Shown piece by piece: positions 35,586 to 44,656 of a stretch of DNA of 64,000 nt; position 1 is the first letter of the stretch; each line of letters opens with the position of its first letter. The notes under the pieces are model-generated. The model saw only the letters and a program-made list of their open reading frames with translations. It was not told the DNA's origin and searched no databases. This stretch comes from Phycisphaerales bacterium (GTDB lineage: Bacteria; Planctomycetota; Phycisphaerae; UBA1845). The DNA lies in assembly GCA_020639115.1 (NCBI GenBank), contig JACKHG010000003.1, positions 186,001 to 250,000 on the forward strand. Reading direction: 5' to 3'. The position numbers and the translations under genes were made by a program.

Positions 35586-36530
35586 TTAGCTGATTTTCTC
35601 GGCGTAATGCTCGAGCGTGCGGCGGAGGCCCTCGTCGAAGGTGACGACCGGGGAGTAGCCGAGCAACTTGTGGGCGGCGGTGATGTCGGCGCGGGAGTGG
35701 CGGACGTCACCGGCGCGGGGCGCCTCGAAGGTCGGGCGGATGTCCTTGCCGAGCAGGCGGTTGAGGTGGGCCACGATGTCGAGCAGGCTGATCTCGTAGC
35801 CGCAGGCGACGTTCACGGTCTGGCCCGTCGTCTTGGGTAAATCCACCGCGAGCATGTAGGCGTGGGTGATGTTTTCCACGAAGGTGAAGTCGCGCGTCTG
35901 CTTGCCGTCGCCGTAGATCGTCGGGGCGCGGTCGTCGAGCATGGCGGTGATGAACGCGGGGATGACCGCGGCGTACTGCGACTTGGGATTCTGCCGCGGG
36001 CCGAAGACGTTGAAGTAGCGCGTGGTGAGCGTCTCCAGGCCGTAGCAGTGGTGGAAAGCGCTCATGTAGTGCTCGCCGGCGAGCTTCTGCACGGCGTACG
36101 GGCTGAGCGGCGCGGGGCAGATGCCTTCGTGCTTGGGCGACACCTCGGTTTCCCCGTAGCAACTGCTGCTGCCGGAGTAGATCACGCGGCGGCACTTGTT
36201 CGCGCGGGCGGCCATGAGCAGGTTGAGCGTGCCGGTGATGTTGGCGGCGTGCGTGTCGACCGGGCGCTCGACCGAGACCGGCACGCTGGGCAGCGCCGCG
36301 ACGTGGAAGATGAAGTCGATGTCGCGGCAGGCCCGCTCGCACTCCTCCGGGTGGCCCAGGTCACCCTCGACGATATCCACCTTCTTGCCGAGGTGGGCGA
36401 GGTTCGCGCGGTTGCCGGTGGCGAAGTTGTCGAGCACGCGCACGGCGTGGCCGAGTTCGCAGAAGCGGGTGGCGAGATGGGAACCGATGAAACCGGCTCC
36501 ACCGGTGACGAGGATGTTCGATCGACTCAT
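35586..36530 (-). CDS. UDP-sugar 4-epimerase (SDR family)
   Basis: The 314-residue protein has the Rossmann motif GGAGFIGSHL at its N-terminus, the catalytic pair S in YSGSSSCYG and YAVQK (SDR YxxxK), and NAD-binding residues typical of GalE/WbpP epimerases. FNVFGPRQNPKSQYAAVIP is the common sugar-nucleotide epimerase segment. It should interconvert UDP-hexoses or UDP-N-acetylhexosamines for polysaccharide synthesis. The exopolysaccharide genes start about 4 kb away. The gene is alone on its strand, followed by a clear terminator. Confidence 0.9.
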   Translation of the reverse strand: MSRSNILVTGGAGFIGSHLATRFCELGHAVRVLDNFATGNRANLAHLGKKVDIVEGDLGHPEECERACRDIDFIFHVAALPSVPVSVERPVDTHAANITGTLNLLMAARANKCRRVIYSGSSSCYGETEVSPKHEGICPAPLSPYAVQKLAGEHYMSAFHHCYGLETLTTRYFNVFGPRQNPKSQYAAVIPAFITAMLDDRAPTIYGDGKQTRDFTFVENITHAYMLAVDLPKTTGQTVNVACGYEISLLDIVAHLNRLLGKDIRPTFEAPRAGDVRHSRADITAAHKLLGYSPVVTFDEGLRRTLEHYAEKIS

Positions 36531-36729
36531 GCGGGTCGCCCTGTGGATGATGGTTGTGGGTCATGCTGCAACGGCACGCATGCTAGGCAACGCTGCGGCG
36601 AGGTGCAACCGCTGCACCGCAAGGATGGCTCCGCTTGGTGGTGCACACGCCGCGCGGTGCCTGAGTGCTGTGGTACGCAAGTCAGGACGACAATGTTCGC
36701 AAGTCGCGATCCGCGTCGAAAGTTCACGC

Positions 36730-37614
36730 TCACAGGTGAATGCGGCGGCGTTCGTGCTGTTTGGCGACGGCCTCGGCTGCGTTCTGGAGGAGCAGGGCCA
36801 CGGTGACCGGGCCGACGCCGCCGGGCACGGGCGTGATGAGGCCGGCGCGGTCGCGGACGCCCGCGAAATCGACGTCGCCGGTGACGCGGGTGGCGCTGGG
36901 GTCGTCGGGCGTGGGGGCGGGGACGGTGTTGATGCCCACGTCGATGACGGCGGCGCCGCGCTTGACGTGGTCGGCGGTGATGAGGCCGGGGACGCCGGCG
37001 GCGGCGATGAGGATGTCGGCGTCGCGGGTGTGGGCGGCGAGGTCAGCCGTGTACTTGTTGCAGGTGCGGACGGTCGCCTCCTGGGCCATGAGGGCGAGGG
37101 CGATGGGTTTTCCCACAATGCTGCCCTGGCCGACGATGCAGACGTCGCGGCCCTTCAGTGCCATACCGGCCTCGCGGAGGATGGCGAGGACGGCGAGCGC
37201 GGTGCAGGGGGCGATGATGGGCGTGCCGTAGAAGAGCAGGCCGATGTTGGCGGGGTTGACGCCCTCGACGTCCTTGTAGGGGTCGATGGCGTACTGGGCC
37301 GCCGGCGCGTCGAGGTGGTCGGGCAGGGGCAGGTTGAGCATGATGCCGGTGACGGCGGGGTCGCGGCTGAGGCGCTCGATGTAGCCCTGCAGGGCGGCGT
37401 CGTCGACGTCGGCGTCGAGCGTGTGCAGTTGGTAGGTGATGCCGATGGCCTCGCAGCGACGCTGCTGGGAGCGGGCGTAGATGACGGCGGACTCGGGGGC
37501 GCCGACGATGATGGCGTCGAGGCGGACGGGCATGCCCTCGGCGTTGAGCGCGGCGATGCGGGCGGCGGTGTCGGCGCGGAGCCGGGCGGCGAGTTCGGAG
37601 CCGGAGACGATCAT
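36730..37614 (-). CDS. folD: FolD-like methylenetetrahydrofolate dehydrogenase with altered active site
   Basis: The 294-residue length and fold match FolD, which makes 5,10-methenyl- and 10-formyl-tetrahydrofolate. The NADP-binding segment VGQGSIVGKPIALAL and the C-terminal PVPGGVGPVTVALLL are intact. Three usual catalytic positions differ: the lysine of YxxxK is glutamine (IYARSQQRR, Q50), the glutamine of VQLPLP is asparagine (MLNLPLP, N94), and the second Asp of KDVDG is glutamate (KDVEG, E117). Mutation of that lysine in human enzyme abolishes cyclohydrolase but not dehydrogenase activity. So this is probably a monofunctional dehydrogenase or a paralogue with another role. Confidence 0.8.
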   Translation of the reverse strand: MIVSGSELAARLRADTAARIAALNAEGMPVRLDAIIVGAPESAVIYARSQQRRCEAIGITYQLHTLDADVDDAALQGYIERLSRDPAVTGIMLNLPLPDHLDAPAAQYAIDPYKDVEGVNPANIGLLFYGTPIIAPCTALAVLAILREAGMALKGRDVCIVGQGSIVGKPIALALMAQEATVRTCNKYTADLAAHTRDADILIAAAGVPGLITADHVKRGAAVIDVGINTVPAPTPDDPSATRVTGDVDFAGVRDRAGLITPVPGGVGPVTVALLLQNAAEAVAKQHERRRIHL

Positions 37615-37744
37615 GGGCGGTCAGCTTTCAGCGGTCAGGTATCACCAGCGGGCGTCCGGCGGACGCTCCGGGTTGGGATTTCCATTTTGGCGCCCGACGG
37701 TTCGGCGGCGCGCCGGTTCGGGCCACTGCTGCCTCGCGGTGCGT

Positions 37745-39271
37745 TCACCGGAGCCAGTGACGGATCGGGTCCAGCACACTGGTGACGATCTCGCGGCGAT
37801 AGCCGGGGTTTTGCCAAAGGTACAGTCCGGCGAGCGTCAGGCCGCCCGCCGCCAGCAGCACGAGGGCAAGCTTGATGCCGCGGACGCAGCGCCCGAAACG
37901 CCGGGCCATCATCGGATCACCGCCGAGGGCCGTCAAGAAACGCATGCGGGCGGCGATGCTGGAGTGGCGCCAGCTCCGTTCGGCGACGGGGATGCCGTTG
38001 AGCAGGGCGACCTTGAAGAGGGCGTTGACGAAGATCTGGGCGCCGGTGGCGCAGAGAGCGGCAGCCGTCGCCGGCGGCGGGCCGTCGTGGACGGTGCAGG
38101 GAATGCGGCAGGCGGTGCCGTTGGCCGGCGGGGAGGCGCAGGCGGCGCCGAAAACGTCGGCCTGGCGCTCGAAGCGGCGCGACACCCAGCCGAAGCCGAT
38201 CCCCCAGATGGGGATGACTGAGGCAATTCCCAACATCTGGATCACGTCGTCGCTGAGCGGAAACGCGGCGCCCGGCCCGCGGCAGGTGCGGGCGAGGAGT
38301 TCGATCACGCCGGCGGCCACGAGCATGCTGATCAGGGCGAAGAGCAAAAAGTAGGGGATGTGCCGGTGGCGGACGTGGCCGGCCTCGTGGCCGAAGACCG
38401 CCTCGATCTCCTCGTCGGTCATGGCGGTGAGAAGCGTGTCGGACAGCAGGATGTAGCGCACGCGGGGGAACAGACCCATCACAGCCGCGTTGACCATCAT
38501 CCCGTCCGAGTGCCAGACGAGGATCTCGCGGACGTTGAGGTGGATGCGGTCGCAGAGGTTCAGCAGCTTGGTGCGCAGCGGGCCGTCGGGCAAACGCGAG
38601 GTGGCCCAGACCCGGCGGAGCAGCACCGGGGAGAAGATGAAGATCGCGACAGCCACGGCGCCGAGCAGCGCCTCGGGGGCCCACTTGGAGCCGGTCGCGG
38701 AGACGAGGGCCGCGCGGTAGTCGCGGGTGGCGGCGTAGGCGACGACGATGATGCCGAGGGGCAGGGCGACGATGAGCACCTGGTGGCGGAAGTTGAAGAC
38801 GACGTAGCGCCAGCGCGAGGTGCGCGGCCGGGCGGGGGGCGACTCGCGTCCGAACTGCTCGAGGGGGTAGAGAACCCACCAGAGGGCCGCGAGGCTGAGC
38901 AGGTACGGAACGGTTATTCCCAATTGCGTCAGGCCCGGAATCCAGTGGATCACCGGCACCTGGGCGAGCGCGTGGCCCAGGATCTGCGGCCAGGTGGTGA
39001 GCAGCAGGTGGCCCGCCAAAGCGCCCAGGGCCGCGAGGCGGAGGACGAGCAGGCCGCGGTGGAAGACGCTCATGCCGGCGGACGCTCCGCCCGGCTTGGC
39101 CAGGCGGGCGCGGGCGATGGAAGCCAGAAACTGTCCTGCGACGGCGAGGACGAGGGGCGTCGCCCAGACGATGGCGAGGACGGTGGAGGTGCGGGTGACG
39201 AGCGCTTCAGCCGGGGCGCCGTCGGGCCACCAGAGGAGGAGGGCGAACGCGATGACGATTTGTAAGTGCAT
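37745..39271 (-). CDS. M48-family membrane metalloprotease
   Basis: The 508-residue protein has multiple membrane helices and the zinc motif HEAGH at residues 295-299 (VFGHEAGHVRHRH) preceded by TDEEIEAVF, as in HtpX/Ste24-like M48 proteases. A later FERQAD supplies the third ligand glutamate in the usual ExxAD setting. It should cut membrane or misfolded proteins at the cytoplasmic face. The insert following FERQADVFGA is cysteine-rich. A long frame on the opposite strand is a shadow. No operon partner; folD follows 130 bases downstream on the same strand. Confidence 0.85.
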   Translation of the reverse strand: MHLQIVIAFALLLWWPDGAPAEALVTRTSTVLAIVWATPLVLAVAGQFLASIARARLAKPGGASAGMSVFHRGLLVLRLAALGALAGHLLLTTWPQILGHALAQVPVIHWIPGLTQLGITVPYLLSLAALWWVLYPLEQFGRESPPARPRTSRWRYVVFNFRHQVLIVALPLGIIVVAYAATRDYRAALVSATGSKWAPEALLGAVAVAIFIFSPVLLRRVWATSRLPDGPLRTKLLNLCDRIHLNVREILVWHSDGMMVNAAVMGLFPRVRYILLSDTLLTAMTDEEIEAVFGHEAGHVRHRHIPYFLLFALISMLVAAGVIELLARTCRGPGAAFPLSDDVIQMLGIASVIPIWGIGFGWVSRRFERQADVFGAACASPPANGTACRIPCTVHDGPPPATAAALCATGAQIFVNALFKVALLNGIPVAERSWRHSSIAARMRFLTALGGDPMMARRFGRCVRGIKLALVLLAAGGLTLAGLYLWQNPGYRREIVTSVLDPIRHWLR

Positions 39272-39457
39272 TCGGTACTGCGATTTAGAGCATCAGCAAC
39301 CACCAGGCGGCGGCTGATCGAGGCATATTAGGCCCGGCTTTTGCGATAGATATCCGTTGCGGCAGCGTCACAAGCGTCGAGCCGCTCCTGTTGGGCAACG
39401 GGGAGAGCCGATGTACCATCGGCAGGTCCCGTTACGGCGGCGTTACCGACGTCGCAA
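39272..39457. other. Non-coding upstream part of a 339-base gap
   Basis: No gene or repeat was recognised in this part of the gap between the divergent M48 and coiled-coil genes. The remainder holds the promoter at 39458-39487 and a leader ending in TTTTTTGGAG. Confidence 0.5.
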
Positions 39458-39487
39458 TTGGCACGGGCTGGTCGTTTTGCGGATAAT
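39458..39487 (+). promoter_or_regulatory. Sigma70-like promoter of secreted coiled-coil gene
   Basis: TTGGCA (39458-39463), an 18-base spacer and GATAAT (39482-39487), each one base from consensus. The leader to ATG 39611 is about 117 bases. Confidence 0.6.
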
Positions 39488-39610
39488 ACCGCAGCCCGCC
39501 CGAACGGGCAGTGTATCCCTGAGTATCGGACAACCGCGCTCGCGGCATTGTGCTGGCTGCGTCTGTTTGCACAACCCCGCGGCGCCTGACTTTTTTGGAG
39601 ATCGCCAGCC

Positions 39611-40633
39611 ATGAAGAAGGGCGTTGGACTGCTGGCCGCGCTGGCCGCCCTGGTGTACTTGGCTCCCGTCACCTTAGCGCAGAGCGAGGATCCGCCGGTG
39701 GATCCCCAGCCGGCAGCGGGAGCCCCGGCGGATGGTGCTGTCGTGGACGGGGCGGCCGTGGATGCGCCCGCAGCGCCCGGCGTGGACCGCGACCGGGGCC
39801 CGGGCAGCCGCGTGCGGCGTGGCCGGCCGAACCGGAACCGCAATGCGGTGCTGCTGGACGCGTTCCGTGAGGAAGTGAAGCGGGTTCTGCAGGCCGACGA
39901 GGAGACCAACGGGTACATCGACGACATTTTCGCCGAGCAGCTCGACGCGTTGCAGCAGGAGGCCGGCGACGTGGCGGAACAGCGCCGCGAGCAGGCCAAC
40001 GAAATGCGCGACTTGGTCGGGGAACTGCGCGATGCGCAGCGGGACGGCGACACCGACCGGATCGAAAAACTCCGCGAACAGATCACCAACCTGCGCCGCG
40101 ACGTGAGCAGCGAGCAGACCGTGGACCTGGTCAAGCTCGAGGCGGACATGCGCGAGGTGCTGGATGACGCGCAGTTCGAGCGGTACCTGTCGATTCAGAA
40201 GAAGTACGAGCCGCGGTTTACGCGTTCGAAGGACCCCAACCAGGCAGCGCTGCAGCGCGTACGGCGGGCACTGGTGGGCGTGGACCTCTCGCCCGAGCAG
40301 CGCGACCGCATACGCGAGCTGTTCACCGAGACCGCACAGACGCTGCGACGCGTGAGCAACGACAAGGACCGGGCGGCGCAGGTCGTGGACGACATGATCG
40401 ACTCCGTCTTCGATCAACTCGACGACAACCAGGCGGACGCGTTCGATCGCAAGCTCACCGAGCTCGAGCAGCAGGAGAACGCGGGGCGCAAGGATCGGCG
40501 GGTGGGTCAGCCGGTCGCGGTCGAGCCCGGCGTGGCGGACCCGGGGGCGCCGGCGCCTGCGGACGACGAGCAGTCCGCCGAGCAGGCTGCGGAGCAGGGC
40601 GTCGACGACGGCGGAGCATTGCCGCCGGAATAA
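39611..40633 (+). CDS. Secreted coiled-coil protein of unknown function
   Basis: The 340-residue protein starts at ATG 39611 after GGAG. A clear signal peptide (about 1-23, ending VTLA) is followed by an Ala/Pro-rich linker, then long amphipathic helices rich in Asp, Glu, Arg and Gln (about 75-280), and an acidic Ala-rich tail. It contains no cysteines or catalytic motifs that I recognise. A periplasmic structural or chaperone-like role is possible, by analogy with other helical periplasmic proteins, but is not shown. It has its own promoter and terminator, so it is a single transcription unit. Confidence 0.7.
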   Translation: MKKGVGLLAALAALVYLAPVTLAQSEDPPVDPQPAAGAPADGAVVDGAAVDAPAAPGVDRDRGPGSRVRRGRPNRNRNAVLLDAFREEVKRVLQADEETNGYIDDIFAEQLDALQQEAGDVAEQRREQANEMRDLVGELRDAQRDGDTDRIEKLREQITNLRRDVSSEQTVDLVKLEADMREVLDDAQFERYLSIQKKYEPRFTRSKDPNQAALQRVRRALVGVDLSPEQRDRIRELFTETAQTLRRVSNDKDRAAQVVDDMIDSVFDQLDDNQADAFDRKLTELEQQENAGRKDRRVGQPVAVEPGVADPGAPAPADDEQSAEQAAEQGVDDGGALPPE

Positions 40634-40666
40634 CGCGCGACCCGCTCAGGGCCACATGAAACAGAT

Positions 40667-40713
40667 GGGGCGACGCGTTGCCGTGCGGCGGCGCGTCGCC
40701 CCGTTGGTTTTTT
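40667..40713 (+). terminator. Strong rho-independent terminator
   Basis: Eleven-base perfect stem GGGGCGACGCG (40667-40677) and CGCGTCGCCCC (40692-40702), then GTTGG and TTTTTT (40708-40713). It follows the coiled-coil gene by 34 bases. Confidence 0.9.
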
Positions 40714-40729
40714 ACGATGACGCGGGCGC

Positions 40730-42565
40730 TCACGCCGGAATGCTGCGCGCGTCGTTGATCATGCTGGACAGCGAGTTCACGTGCTCGGCGAGCTTGGTGC
40801 GGAGCAGTTGGGGCGACTTGCCGGCGGGCCGGGCCGTGGTCAGCGTGTTGCGCACCTCCGCGATCGCGGAGCGATTCTCGTCGAGAACCTCGGCGAGGGC
40901 GCGGGAGCGTTCGCGCAGCCGCGCGGGGGCGTTGGCGTCGTAGACTTTTTCCTCGACGCCGATGCGCTTGGCCCGCTCTTCCAAGACCGACGCCTGCTGC
41001 TCGAGGCGGGTGAAGGCCTGACGCAGCGTGACGGTGAGGCGTCCGCTGCGGGCCGCCTGCGTGGCGAGGCGCTGCGACGTGTCCTCGACCGCCTGCTGGG
41101 CGGAGAGAGCGGTGGCAGCCGCTTCGCGGGCCTCGGTCGTGGCGGTGCGCAGTTCGCCCATCACGGCGCGGGTCTGCTCCGTGTGCCGGCGCATCTGGCC
41201 GACGAGCGGGGAGCAGCGCCGGCCGACGGCGTCGAGCTGCTCGGTGACCGCGGTCGCGGACGACTGGATGCGTGCGGCGCGTTCGGCGGCCTGGTCGATG
41301 CGCGCCTCGGTCTCGGCGGCGACGGCGCGGAGGCGTTCGTGGAGGCCCTGGGCGCGGGTGACGAGTTCGTGCAGCGCGTCCGTCGTCTCGATGAGCTCGG
41401 ATTTGAGCCGCGTCTCGACGACGCAGGAGCGTTCAATGCTGTTTTCCAGAGCGGCGCGGGCCTGAACGACGCGCGACTCGTTGGTCGAGCCGGAGAGGTC
41501 GTTGCGCATGCGTTCTGCGGCCTCGGTGATTTCGGCGAGGACGTTCTGGCGGATGCGCTGGGCCTGGGCGGCGATGGCCTGCGTGGCTTCCTCGATGAAG
41601 CGCTGGGCGTCGGGCGCCGCGCCGGACACGTGCTGCGGCATCAGGCCCGGGGGAATCGGCGTGCTCACGGTTGGCGTGACGTCGGTGGCGCGGCGGCGCG
41701 GGGTGCCGTCGCCGGCGGGCAGGCGCGGCGAGGCGAAGCGCGGCCCGCCCTGGCCCACCGAGGTCATCTGCTCGATGACGCGCTGGATGAAGGGCCCGTC
41801 GATGGCGAGCTGATCGGCGGCGTAGGCGCTGAGCATCGCGTTGTCGCAGACCGTATTGATCAGTCGCGGAAGACCCTGCGAATACTGGTAAATGATGTCG
41901 ATGGCTGCGGAGTCGAAAATCCGCTCGGGATACTGCGCGCCGCCCACGCTGAGGCGGTGCAGAATGTAGCCTTCGGTCTGCTCGCGGGTGAGCGCACGCA
42001 GGTGGAAGCTGCGGAACATGCGCTGACGGAGCTGACGCATGTCATCGGCTTCAAAACGCTCACGCAACTCGGGCTGACCCACGATGACGATCTGAAGCAG
42101 CTTTGCGTCATCGGCTTCGACATTGCCGATCATCCGCACCTGCTCGAACGCATCGCGCGAAAGTGCCTGGGCTTCGTCGAGCATGAGCACGACGGGTTTG
42201 CCGTCGGCGAAGCGCGCGATGAGGAAATCCTGCAAGCGGCGCAGCAGATCGGCGCTGGTCTCGTGCGGATGCGTGTCGATGCCGAACTCGCTGCAGATGC
42301 AGCGGAGCAGATCGGTCGCGGTAACCTGCGTTTGGCTGATGCCCGCAAACACAATGCGGTCGTTGAAGTGCCGCAGCATGAGCCGCGTCATCAACGTCTT
42401 GCCCGCGCCGACCTCACCCGTAAGCAGCACGAAGCCCCGGCTCTCGCTGATCGCGTAGATCAGCGACGCGAGTGCTTCTTCGTGGTCGGGCGTGGAATAG
42501 AAATAGCGCGGGTCCGGCGTGTTGTTGAACGGTAGCTCGCGCAGTCCGAAAAACGACGCACCCAT
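40730..42565 (-). CDS. ExeA/GspA-type AAA ATPase with coiled-coil tail
   Basis: The first 270 residues match the ExeA-like secretion ATPase: Walker A TGEVGAGKTLMTRL near residue 50, Walker B VVLMLDEAQALS, and the arginine/sensor region GLPRLINTVCDNAMLSAY. The last 310 residues are long coiled-coil helices rich in Ala, Arg and Glu, with no membrane anchor. ATPases of this type occur in exopolysaccharide loci associated with PEP-CTERM/exosortase systems. It is divergent from the broken export and tyrosine-kinase genes. The exceptionally long coiled-coil extension is not usual for the family. Confidence 0.8.
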   Translation of the reverse strand: MGASFFGLRELPFNNTPDPRYFYSTPDHEEALASLIYAISESRGFVLLTGEVGAGKTLMTRLMLRHFNDRIVFAGISQTQVTATDLLRCICSEFGIDTHPHETSADLLRRLQDFLIARFADGKPVVLMLDEAQALSRDAFEQVRMIGNVEADDAKLLQIVIVGQPELRERFEADDMRQLRQRMFRSFHLRALTREQTEGYILHRLSVGGAQYPERIFDSAAIDIIYQYSQGLPRLINTVCDNAMLSAYAADQLAIDGPFIQRVIEQMTSVGQGGPRFASPRLPAGDGTPRRRATDVTPTVSTPIPPGLMPQHVSGAAPDAQRFIEEATQAIAAQAQRIRQNVLAEITEAAERMRNDLSGSTNESRVVQARAALENSIERSCVVETRLKSELIETTDALHELVTRAQGLHERLRAVAAETEARIDQAAERAARIQSSATAVTEQLDAVGRRCSPLVGQMRRHTEQTRAVMGELRTATTEAREAAATALSAQQAVEDTSQRLATQAARSGRLTVTLRQAFTRLEQQASVLEERAKRIGVEEKVYDANAPARLRERSRALAEVLDENRSAIAEVRNTLTTARPAGKSPQLLRTKLAEHVNSLSSMINDARSIPA

Positions 42566-42930
42566 GGGCGTTCCTCTGGTCTCCTCTGCACTTCCTAGCG
42601 GGTGCTCACTTCAGGCAGCGCCGGCGTACGCGTTGTCCTGCGACCCGGTCCGCCAAACGCCCCCCAGAACAGGTCCGATTTTCCGTGAGGGGGCGAAAAA
42701 ACGCTCGTCAGGTGCCAGCAGAATAGGTCCGGAAACCCCGGAAGCGCAAAGGTTTCCTGGGCGTAGATTCAGGACGCTCGGCACCCGATAACTGAAGTGA
42801 ATAGACCATGAGCCTGAGCGGACCCAGCGCCGATGCGGCGTCGCACTGCGCCGTGCGATCGTGAGGAAGCGGGCACTGTGCCCGGCGGGCCGATCAGGAG
42901 ACGGTTTGTCGGGCCCGAACACACCAGCGG
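42566..42930. other. Divergent regulatory gap
   Basis: The region separates the ATPase from the export genes and should hold divergent promoters; none was identified with confidence. A short ATG-initiated frame at 42808 closes quickly and is not protein-like. Confidence 0.4.
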
Positions 42931-43690
42931 ATGGGCTTGAGCGTCGTGGTGGTTGCGGGCCAGCGCTCGCCACCGGTTGCCAGTCGAAGCACAAGCGACG
43001 GGTCGCGTTCCTCTTCGCGCACGAGCACGAAGTGTCGGCGATCGAGTACCGGTTGGGTATTCCCGACGCGGTGCAGATCTCGGCGCCCAGGTGCTCGAGA
43101 TCGACCAGGTCAGCGCAGACGATCCGTCCGGACACTGGTCAGCCTGCGCCTGCTGGGAACCGGTCAAGGTTGTGGGCATGACGGAGAAGGAGGTCGCGCG
43201 AAGCTGACCCGCCTGCTCGAACCCTACTACGAGGATCCGAAGGTGCAGGTCCGCGTGACCGCGTACCGCTCCGATGATCATGAACTCGGGCACGGGGCAA
43301 CGGCAGCGGCAGCGGCGGCGGCAACGCCTCGACGACCTACGAGCAGTGGCGGGCGATTCCGCACACCGGCCGCGACACCGTGCTGGACATCCTGGCCCAG
43401 ACGAACCTGAGCTTCCTCGCCTGGGAACCGCAGATCAAGGTGATCCGCAGCAGCCTCGGACAAGTCCCGCGAATTAAGATCCAGGTGGACGTGGCTGCCA
43501 TATGATCAGCACCGGCGACACGAGCCGCAACGTGCTGGTGCAGCGAACGACATTCCCGGTCGTGCCGCCGACGGAAGGCTCAGGCTGGCTCGGACTGCGG
43601 CCTGCAGGAATTCGGTTCACGTTCAACCCCGGGCTTCGGCTGCCAGTACCGGCGGCGGTAGAAGGACGCCAACGGACGTCTGCAACGATA
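42931..43690 (+). pseudogene. Polysaccharide export lipoprotein (Wza-like), frameshifted
   Basis: Joined across frames, the region reads as a Wza/KpsD-type outer-membrane export protein. It has a hydrophobic N-terminus with lipobox ALATGC, then EYRLGIPDAVQIS, VLEIDQVS, IRPDG-like, SLRLLGT and KLTRLLEPYYEDPKVQVRV from the poly-export and SLBB domains, then ILAQTNLSFLAWEPQIKVIR, and an end resembling VPPTxxxWLGLR. At least half a dozen frame changes separate these pieces. Such proteins export capsule or exopolysaccharide across the outer membrane. It may be decayed or badly sequenced; the order of motifs is intact. Confidence 0.7.
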
Positions 43691-43699
43691 CGAACAACT

Positions 43700-44656
43700 C
43701 ACCCCGACGCGGGGCGACCGCAGCGCGCGAAGATCGCGGCCGGGCGGGCGGTCAGCCGGACCACCTCCAAGCGACCACTGAAGAAGGTGAGGCGGAACGC
43801 CAGCGGCGCGCGCCGCCGGCGGCGGGGGCGCGGAGTCTGTTGGATGCCCCCGAGCACATCCGCCCCAGCCGGTGGAGGCAGCAACGAGGAGCAGCGGCGC
43901 GACGTGGTCGTTCCGCTTCCCGCGCCGATCGAGGGCGGACGACGGGGATCCACGAGTCGGTCCACCGGTAGTTCTACGACCGGTCGTCGCTGATCGGAGC
44001 AGTACCGCTCGCTGCGGCGCGCGCGCTCGCGCAGAACCCGCAGGGGATCACCGCGTGCTGGCGATCACCAGCCGCGATTCCGCGGGAGCAAGAGCGTCAC
44101 CACCGCGAATCTGGCCGCATCATCATGGCGGAAATCCGCCATTTCAAGATCGTCGCTGACGCGGACTTCAGAGCCGCGGACGGACACCCCACGACTGCTC
44201 GACGCGAAGCCGGGACCGGCAGTGACCTGCTCAAGCGGGACGCGCCATCAGGACCGTGTCGTCAGCCGTCCCGATTCCCGAACCTGTTCGTGGTCGCAGC
44301 GGGAGACCAGCGGGCGCAGTGCGGCGGAACTGCTGTCGTCGCAGCGGGCCAGCGCGGTCGTGCGCCGGCTGCAGTCGGACTTCCACTACACGCTGATCGA
44401 CACGCCGCCGGCGACGACGGTGACGGACGTGGGCGTGATCGGGCAGATGTGCAACGGCGTGATCATGATCGTGCGGTTGAACTGCACGCCGGAGCCGCTG
44501 GCGCGGCGGGCGATCCGGTTGCTGCGGGTGAACAAGGTGCCGATCATGGGCTGCCTGCTGATCGGCAAGTCGGATCGGGGCGTGAGCTACGGTTATTCCT
44601 ACGGGTACTACTACAAGTACTACGCGAAAGATGGTCCGGACGACCAGCGCCGTTGA
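43700..44656 (+). pseudogene. Exopolysaccharide tyrosine autokinase (CpsD/Wzc-type), frameshifted
   Basis: Pieces in changing frames read YRSLRARL-like, AQNPQG, VLAITS, then a damaged Walker A region (GSKSVTTANLAA near 44090), HFKI.VDADF and DLLKR. The last 110 residues are open: LQSDFHYTLIDTPPATTVTD (Walker B-like region) and the C-terminal tyrosine cluster GYSYGYYYKYYAKD, typical of BY-kinases that autophosphorylate to control chain length. The 3' end overlaps the next gene by 26 bases, showing operon structure. As drawn, the Walker A lysine is not in frame with the rest. Whether this is decay or sequence error is unresolved. Confidence 0.7.
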
